Source: an uncultured Pelagibacteraceae bacterium (lineage in GTDB: Bacteria; Pseudomonadota; Alphaproteobacteria; Pelagibacterales; Pelagibacteraceae). Taken from it: DNA of 34,285 nucleotides. The translations under genes and the position numbers were made by a program. The stretch covers positions 1-34,285 of the forward strand of contig CACNEM010000008.1 of NCBI GenBank assembly GCA_902619495.1. Reading direction: 5' to 3'. Positions 29,671 through 34,285 of this stretch are shown here, piece by piece. A model generated the notes under the pieces. It saw only the letters and a list, made by a program, of their open reading frames with translations, was not told the DNA's origin and did not search any database. How positions within the stretch are numbered: position 1 is the first letter of the stretch; every line of letters starts with the position of its first letter.

Positions 29671-30774
29671 ATGTTTAGAATGTTTAATAAACTTCTTTCA
29701 TTAATTGCCGGAACATTAATGCTTGCAACAGTATCAGCTAAAGCTGACGTTGTTGTTGCTTCTGCTGGACCTATGTCTGGTCAGTACGCTTCATTTGGTT
29801 CTCAGTTAAAAGCTGGAGCTGAAATGTGGTTAAAGCACGTTAATAAAAAAGGCGGAATTAATGGTGAGAAAGTTAAATTAGAAATTGGAGACGATGCTTG
29901 TGATCCTAAACAAGCTGTAGCTGTAGCCAACAAATTTGCTGGTCAAGGTGTAGCTTATGTTGCAGGTCACTTCTGCTCTGGTTCTTCAATTCCAGCTTCT
30001 GCGGTTTACAATGAAGAAGGAATTATTCAAGTTTCACCAGCTTCAACAAATCCAGCGTTAACGGATAAAGGTGGTAAATATACTTTTAGAGTTTGTGGTC
30101 GAGACGACCAGCAAGGTGAAGTAGCTGGTAAATTCTTAGCTGATAACTATAAAGGTAAAAAAGTAGCTATCCTTCATGACAAAACTGCTTACGGAAAAGG
30201 TTTAGCAGATGCGACTAGAAAAAATATGAAGAAAGCTGGCCTTAAAGAAGCTATGTACGAAGCTTATACAGCAGGTGAAAAAGATTACTCTGCTTTAGTT
30301 TCGAAACTAAAATCTAATAACATCGATGCAGTTTATCTTGGTGGTTACCACACAGAAGGTGGTTTGATCGTTAGACAAATGAGAGACCAAGGTATGAAAA
30401 CTAAATTAATCAGTGGTGACGCTTTAGTTACAGCTGAATATTGGGATATTACAGGTGATGCAGGTGAAGGTACTTTAATGACTTTCTCTCCAGATCCGAG
30501 AAATAATCCTGCAGCTGCAGATGTTGTAAAAGAATTTAAAGCTGCTGGTATTGAGCCAGAAGGTTATGTTCTTTACTCATACGCTGCTTTACAAGTATTT
30601 GAACAAGCTGCTAACCAAGCTGGATCAAACGACCCTGCTAAAGTTCTTAAAGTAATGAGAAAAGGTAAGTTTGATACTGTAATTGGTTCATTAAGCTTTG
30701 ATAAAAAAGGTGACGTGAGCTTACCAGGTTACGTATTTTATGAGTGGAGCAAAGGTAATTACAAAGAACTGTAA
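29671..30774 (+). CDS. Branched-chain amino acid-binding protein LivJ/LivK-like
   Basis: Periplasmic type I binding protein, 367 residues, the normal LivJ/LivK length. The signal peptide ends around residue 25 (VSAKA|D). The mature chain shows VVVASAGPMSGQYASFGSQLKAGAEMWLKHVN, LEIGDDACDPKQAVAVANKF, the disulfide pair expected in LivJ (Cys in DDACDP and in HFCSGSS), and SPASTNPALTD with the ligand-binding Ser/Thr. It sits downstream of livHMGF rather than first and has its own leader and a strong terminator. The ligand is probably an aliphatic amino acid. Confidence 0.93.
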   Translation: MFRMFNKLLSLIAGTLMLATVSAKADVVVASAGPMSGQYASFGSQLKAGAEMWLKHVNKKGGINGEKVKLEIGDDACDPKQAVAVANKFAGQGVAYVAGHFCSGSSIPASAVYNEEGIIQVSPASTNPALTDKGGKYTFRVCGRDDQQGEVAGKFLADNYKGKKVAILHDKTAYGKGLADATRKNMKKAGLKEAMYEAYTAGEKDYSALVSKLKSNNIDAVYLGGYHTEGGLIVRQMRDQGMKTKLISGDALVTAEYWDITGDAGEGTLMTFSPDPRNNPAAADVVKEFKAAGIEPEGYVLYSYAALQVFEQAANQAGSNDPAKVLKVMRKGKFDTVIGSLSFDKKGDVSLPGYVFYEWSKGNYKEL

Positions 30775-30794
30775 TTCAATTGCTTAACTATTTT

Positions 30795-30820
30795 AAAAGG
30801 GGGCTTAGGCCCCCTTTTTT
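30795..30820 (+). terminator. Strong intrinsic terminator
   Basis: Perfect 10-bp stem AAAAGGGGGC/GCCCCCTTTT with a TTAG loop and T tail, closing the second liv locus. Confidence 0.9.
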
Positions 30821-30838
30821 ATTTATAGAAAGGAATTT

Positions 30839-31174
30839 ATGGAAATAACTTATGATGATTTTAAAAAAGTACAAATTAAAGTCGGTACTGTCTTAGAAGT
30901 AAAAGTAAATGAAAAAGCAAGAAAACCTTCATTAGTAGTTAAGGTAGATTTTGGAAAAGACATAGGGATTAAGCAATCCTCAGCTCAGATTACTCACTAT
31001 TACACCCCGGAAAATTTAGTTGGTAAACAAGTTATCGGGGTTTGTAATTTTCCAACAAAAAATATAGCTGGTGTTGTATCAGAAGTTTTAGTACTTGGAG
31101 CTATTGAAAAAGACGGAAAAGTTGTCCTAGTGCACCCATCTCAGAAAACTGATAATGGTTTAGATATTGCATAA
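30839..31174 (+). CDS. csaA: CsaA-type tRNA-binding-domain protein
   Basis: 111-residue OB-fold protein of the EMAP-II/tRNA-binding-domain group, the size of stand-alone CsaA. Matching segments are ITYDDFKKVQIKVGTVLEVKVNEKARKP, LVVKVDFGKDIGIKQSSAQITHYYTPENLVGKQVIGVCNFP and VLVLGA. Such proteins dimerise and bind tRNA or act as export chaperones. The ribosome site AAGGAA lies just before the ATG. It shares one base with the next start (TAATG). Confidence 0.88.
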   Translation: MEITYDDFKKVQIKVGTVLEVKVNEKARKPSLVVKVDFGKDIGIKQSSAQITHYYTPENLVGKQVIGVCNFPTKNIAGVVSEVLVLGAIEKDGKVVLVHPSQKTDNGLDIA

Positions 31175-31611
31175 TGAGTTCTGAAACATTTAATTGGAGC
31201 TGTAAACACACTTGGTCTAGAAGTGCAAAAAATACATTTTGGTGTTTATTAGGTTGTTCAATAGGTGATTTTGGAACAATTTTATTTTTTCAATTAACTC
31301 AAATTCCTTTTCCTGTTCTAGCTATTATGACTTTAGCAATTATAAACGGGATAATTACAAGTATAATTTTAGAAACTATTATCTTATTAAGACAAAATTT
31401 TTCTTTTAAGTTAGCTTTTAAAACAGCTGTTGGAATGAGTTTAATCTCAATGGTAAGTATGGAAATTGCTATGAATGCTACTGATTATTTTCTTACAGGA
31501 GGAGCTATTTTAACTTGGTGGGTAGTGCCGATAATGTTAGCTGTCGGTTTTGTTACACCTTGGCCATATAATTATTGGAGACTTAAAAAATTCAACGAAG
31601 CTTGCCATTAA
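31174..31611 (+). CDS. DUF4396-like membrane protein
   Basis: 145 residues with about four helices. After a hydrophilic start (ETFNWSCKHTWSRSAKNTFWCLLGCSIGDFGTILFFQ) there are conserved-looking segments NGIITSIILETIILLRQNF, GMSLISMVSMEIAMNATDYFLTGG and the end WVVPIMLAVGFVTPWPYNYWRLKKF. This matches my recollection of DUF4396. His, Cys and Met residues in or near the membrane could bind a metal, but no function is established. Its stop interlocks with the convergent cytochrome b561 stop. Confidence 0.7.
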   Translation: MSSETFNWSCKHTWSRSAKNTFWCLLGCSIGDFGTILFFQLTQIPFPVLAIMTLAIINGIITSIILETIILLRQNFSFKLAFKTAVGMSLISMVSMEIAMNATDYFLTGGAILTWWVVPIMLAVGFVTPWPYNYWRLKKFNEACH

Positions 31612-32138
31612 GTAATCCTTTTTAAGATTTTATCCTTAAAAACAAAATGATGAACAATTACCGCAAGTATATGCAGACTTACAAGTGCTAATAATAAGTA
31701 ATTAGCGTAAATGTGAACTTGGTAATAAGCATCAGCTAAAACAAAATTATCTTTTTCAAATCCATATTTAAAAAATATAAAATTAAGTGTTTCTCCCATA
31801 TAAAGTTTCTTAAGAATTCCAGAGATAGTTATAGAAAAAATACTTAAATAAAGTAAGAAATGATTAACCTTCCCAATAAAGACTTGGCCTTTAAAAAAAC
31901 TTCTAGTTTCAGATGGACTTGGGTTAAAAAATTTCCAAATTAGTCTAAACAAAGTAAGATAGAAAACGGTTATTCCAATTAGGATATGTATATTTTCAAG
32001 TTCAATTCTTTCATCAGAAAATTCAAGCCCTACTAAATAAAATCCAAAAGGAACTTGGGCTATTAAGACAATAAAAGTAACCCAGTGGAACAATTTGGCC
32101 AATAGGCCATATTCATTTGGACTGTTAAGAATTCGCAT
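31608..32138 (-). CDS. Cytochrome b561-family protein
   Basis: 176-residue inner-membrane di-heme b-type cytochrome, four helices. Candidate haem-ligand histidines are His18 (AKLFHWVTF), His51 (IHILIG), His142 (YQVHIYANY) and His156 (SLHILAV), the spacing expected for bacterial b561. The family transfers electrons from quinol or oxidises superoxide (CybB-type). It is convergent with DUF4396 and divergent from the DUF411 gene with an 18-base gap. Confidence 0.88.
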   Translation of the reverse strand: MRILNSPNEYGLLAKLFHWVTFIVLIAQVPFGFYLVGLEFSDERIELENIHILIGITVFYLTLFRLIWKFFNPSPSETRSFFKGQVFIGKVNHFLLYLSIFSITISGILKKLYMGETLNFIFFKYGFEKDNFVLADAYYQVHIYANYLLLALVSLHILAVIVHHFVFKDKILKRIT

Positions 32139-32156
32139 TATTAATTATAATTAACT

Positions 32157-32639
32157 ATGTTATTTAAAAGCACCACATCTAAATTCATTATTTTTACAGT
32201 AGTGCTATTCTCTGTTTTTTATATCTTTAATTTTGTCACAGATAAAAAAGACGCTTTAGCCAATATTAACAATAAACAAATTGTTGAAGTTTTTAAGACA
32301 CCCTCATGCGGATGTTGTTATGGGTATGTTTTATTTTTAGAAGAAGAAAAATTCAAAGTAAAACAAACAGATATGAGAAGCCTTCATACAATAAAACAAA
32401 AATATAATATCCCAGTAGAAATGCAGTCTTGTCATACTACTATTATGGGCAAATACTTTATTGAAGGACATGTCCCGTTTGAGGCAGTTGACAAATTATT
32501 AAAAGAGCAACCTGATATTGATGGTATAGCTTTACCTGGAATGCCTATTGGCACACCAGGAATGCCAGGTGATAAAGATGAGCCCTATGTCATTTATCAA
32601 CTTAAAGATGGGAAATCTTCAGTATTCATGACAATATAA
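32157..32639 (+). CDS. DUF411-family periplasmic metal-binding-like protein
   Basis: 160 residues. An N-terminal membrane anchor or signal (9-27) leads to the DUF411 domain, with FKTPSCGCCYGYVLFLEE (Cys51, Cys53, Cys54), EMQSCHTTIMGKYFIEGHVPFEAVDKLL (Cys92, His93, His105) and the Met/Gly/Pro-rich segment GIALPGMPIGTPGMPG. Members such as CopG-like proteins are tied to copper or other thiophilic-metal handling. It is followed after five bases by a c-type cytochrome, so the two probably form an operon. Metal identity is an inference. Confidence 0.87.
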   Translation: MLFKSTTSKFIIFTVVLFSVFYIFNFVTDKKDALANINNKQIVEVFKTPSCGCCYGYVLFLEEEKFKVKQTDMRSLHTIKQKYNIPVEMQSCHTTIMGKYFIEGHVPFEAVDKLLKEQPDIDGIALPGMPIGTPGMPGDKDEPYVIYQLKDGKSSVFMTI

Positions 32640-32644
32640 ATTTT

Positions 32645-33094
32645 ATGATACAAAAGATAAAAATAATAAAAACACTTATTATTATTTTTTCTTTTACCCT
32701 TTCTTTTTCTGCTAATGCTCAGACTGTGGAAGAAATTATTAAAGGTAGAAAAGCAATGTTTAGCGAAAACTATCAAAACGCTAAAAAAATATCCATATTA
32801 TTGAAATCTAAAAAAATCGAGGAGGCTAAACCTTTAATGAAACAAATTTCAGATAATTATATAAAATTATTAGATTATTTTCCTGAAAATGCAAAAGAAG
32901 GGTTTAAAACAGGGGCACTACCGAGCATTTGGGAAAATAAAGATGAATTCAATGCTTTAATGAAAAAAGCATCAGATGATATGATAAAACTTGCCAAAGC
33001 CATTGAGACTGCTGAAGATCTAAGAGCAGCGCAGAAAGAATTAATGTGGAGTAATTGTTCGGCTTGTCATAGTAAGTTTAGAGCGCCTCATTAA
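32645..33094 (+). CDS. Cytochrome c'/c556-like protein
   Basis: 149 residues. The signal peptide ends near residue 25 (SFSANA|Q). The four-helix-bundle cytochrome c' pattern is clear: an N-terminal RKAMF helix, a middle helix with KEGFKTGALPSIWENKDEFN, and the C-terminal haem motif Cys138-Ser-Ala-Cys141-His142, followed by KFR as in that family. A Met in KAMFSENY may be the sixth ligand. It is a periplasmic electron carrier or gas-binding protein. It probably partners with the DUF411 protein and needs the CcdA-linked maturation system. Confidence 0.88.
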   Translation: MIQKIKIIKTLIIIFSFTLSFSANAQTVEEIIKGRKAMFSENYQNAKKISILLKSKKIEEAKPLMKQISDNYIKLLDYFPENAKEGFKTGALPSIWENKDEFNALMKKASDDMIKLAKAIETAEDLRAAQKELMWSNCSACHSKFRAPH

Positions 33095-33100
33095 ATTAAA

Positions 33101-33688
33101 ATGCAACTTTTTCCATTAATATTATTCGGTATTGCAACCGCGTTTTCTCCTGGTCCAAATAATATTATGACATCTTATACGGCTTTTAATTTTGGTTTTA
33201 GAAAAGCCATTCCCACTATGCTTGGAGTAATTATCGGATGGACGCTTTTAATTATTCTTTTGCAACTTACATCTGGAGCTATTTTTCAAAAGTATGCATT
33301 TATTCAAACTACAATAAAAATATTAGGATCAATCTACTTATTATATATGGCATACAAATTATCTTTTGCAGGACAAACAAAAGATAAAAAAATTGATCCA
33401 AAGCCAGTAACTTTTTTAAACACTTTTTGGTTTCAATTCGTAAATCCCAAAAGTATTATTGTTGGATTAACTTCAATTTCTTTATTTATTGATACACAAA
33501 ATAACTATTTAAGAGACTCGATTGTTTTAACATTTGTATGGTTTTTGATGGCTGTTGGAAGTCAAACAGCCTGGTGTTTAATGGGTAAATACATGAGAAA
33601 ATTCGCCACAAGTGATAAATTTATTAAGAATTTTAATTATACAATGTCTTTTTTACTTATCGTTTGTGTGATTTTGTTCTATGTATAG
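33101..33688 (+). CDS. LysE-family amino acid exporter (second copy)
   Basis: 195 residues with about six helices. It carries the canonical family motif AFSPGPNNIMTSYTAFNFGFRKAIPTMLGVIIG near the N-terminus and FWFQFVNPKSIIVGLTSIS, with NPK intact, in the second half. Compared with the copy at 11400, which has PGPP and SPK, this looks the more typical member. The substrate is unknown. It is six bases after the cytochrome stop and three bases before aconitase. Confidence 0.87.
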   Translation: MQLFPLILFGIATAFSPGPNNIMTSYTAFNFGFRKAIPTMLGVIIGWTLLIILLQLTSGAIFQKYAFIQTTIKILGSIYLLYMAYKLSFAGQTKDKKIDPKPVTFLNTFWFQFVNPKSIIVGLTSISLFIDTQNNYLRDSIVLTFVWFLMAVGSQTAWCLMGKYMRKFATSDKFIKNFNYTMSFLLIVCVILFYV

Positions 33689-33691
33689 CGC

Positions 33692-34285
33692 ATGAAATTT
33701 AATAGTAAAAATTCCTTTAAATCATTAGATAATATTTCATCATTAGGTAAAGATTATAAGATCTTCAATTTAAAAAAAGCCGAAAAGAATGGCTTAGACG
33801 GAATTTCAAAACTACCAAAATCTCTCAAAGTTTTATTAGAAAATTTACTTAGATACGAAGACGATATAACTGTAGATAAAAAACAGATTTTAGCAATAAA
33901 AGAATGGTTAAAAAATAAAAAATCTAATACTGAAATAGCTTACAGACCTGCACGTACTTTATTACAAGATTATACTGGAATTCCTGCAATTGCTGACCTT
34001 GCAGCTATGAGAGATGCGGTAAAAGATAAAAATAAAAACCCAGATAAAATTAATCCATTATCTACAGTTGATTTAGTTATAGATCATTCTGTGATGGTCG
34101 ACGAGTATGCATCAGGAAAATCATTTAATCAAAATGTTGAGAGAGAATTTTCAAGAAATGGTGAAAGGTACTCTTTTTTAAAATGGGGGCAAAAAGCATT
34201 TGATAATTTTAGAGTTGTTCCGCCTGGTACAGGAATTTGTCATCAAGTAAATTTAGAATATTTGTCTAAAGTTGTTTGGTCATCA
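33692..34285 (+). CDS. acnA: Aconitate hydratase A, N-terminal part, cut by window end
   Basis: TCA-cycle enzyme that isomerises citrate to isocitrate with a [4Fe-4S] cluster. Only the first 198 codons are present; full enzymes have about 890 residues. The start MKFNSKNSFKSLDNISSLGKDYKIFNLKKAEKNG and KLPKSLKVLLENLLRYEDD are typical of AcnA. RPARTLLQDYTGIPAIADLAAMRDA, PLSTVDLVIDHSVMVDEYA and PPGTGICHQVNLEYLSKVV follow, bearing active-site residues (Asp-His-Ser in IDHSV). The cluster-binding cysteines lie beyond the window. The frame is open to the last base. Confidence 0.95.
   Translation, partial: MKFNSKNSFKSLDNISSLGKDYKIFNLKKAEKNGLDGISKLPKSLKVLLENLLRYEDDITVDKKQILAIKEWLKNKKSNTEIAYRPARTLLQDYTGIPAIADLAAMRDAVKDKNKNPDKINPLSTVDLVIDHSVMVDEYASGKSFNQNVEREFSRNGERYSFLKWGQKAFDNFRVVPPGTGICHQVNLEYLSKVVWSS

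Noticed and set aside
1-34285. tRNA, rRNA, CRISPR arrays, insertion sequences, prophage or attachment sites
   Set aside because: I saw no cloverleaf-like segments, repeat-spacer pattern, transposase or integrase, and base composition appears uniform. Small unconserved RNAs cannot be excluded by eye.

Overview
The window is very AT-rich and extremely gene-dense: genes abut or overlap by a few bases, there is no mobile DNA, and no gap exceeds about 280 bases. Gene content and style point to the SAR11 clade (Pelagibacterales, Alphaproteobacteria). Supporting signs are a SAM-II/SAM-V riboswitch pair ahead of a betaine-homocysteine methyltransferase, two branched-chain amino acid ABC systems, a tripartite tricarboxylate transporter and many short periplasmic redox proteins. 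This assignment is recognition, not a database result.

Layout. 1-1.84 kb (+): the 3' part of a D-2-hydroxyacid dehydrogenase and two tandem paralogous lipoproteins. 1.85-7.16 kb (-): a sulfur/thiol block read as VOC protein, gshA, gshB, then a promoter, SAM-II aptamer, intrinsic terminator, SAM-V aptamer, a 21-codon leader ORF, bhmT and metY. 7.2-12.0 kb: cysE-msrB, a histidine phosphatase, a small membrane protein, ccdA, a ribokinase-family kinase, grxC, a DUF2805 protein and a LysE exporter. 12.1-18.8 kb (+): binding protein, terminator, livH, a secreted HExxH protein, livM, livG, livF, azlC and azlD. 18.75-22.8 kb (+): a promoter, an 18-codon hydrophobic micro-ORF, a CsiD/GlaH glutarate 2-hydroxylase and a tctCBA transporter. 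22.9-25.9 kb: an outer-membrane barrel, DoxX, an AbrB-family membrane protein and a ProC-like reductase. 25.9-30.8 kb (+): a second livHMGF followed by its own binding protein. 30.8-34.3 kb: CsaA, DUF4396, cytochrome b561, DUF411, a cytochrome c'-like protein, a second LysE-type exporter and the start of aconitase.

How the genes work together. The first third concerns cysteine, methionine and glutathione: O-acetylserine formation, homocysteine synthesis and remethylation, glutathione synthesis, and glutaredoxin and MsrB repair. SAM appears to be sensed twice on the bhmT-metY transcript. The middle and right parts are high-affinity uptake: two amino-acid-type ABC systems and one TctABC system, the last beside glutarate hydroxylase, which suggests a carboxylate uptake and oxidation module. 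In all three transporters a promoter, a terminator or a start-overlapping hairpin separates the binding-protein gene from its permease genes, fitting excess production of the binding protein.

Most interesting signals: (1) the bhmT leader, where a SAM-II attenuator, a SAM-V element, a translated-looking 21-codon ORF and a hairpin masking the bhmT ribosome binding site lie in series; (2) a secreted zincin-like protein translationally coupled inside a liv operon; (3) a perfect 14-bp terminator-like hairpin containing the tctB start codon; (4) a probably leaderless 18-codon membrane micro-ORF ending on the base before the glaH start; (5) glaH next to tctCBA.
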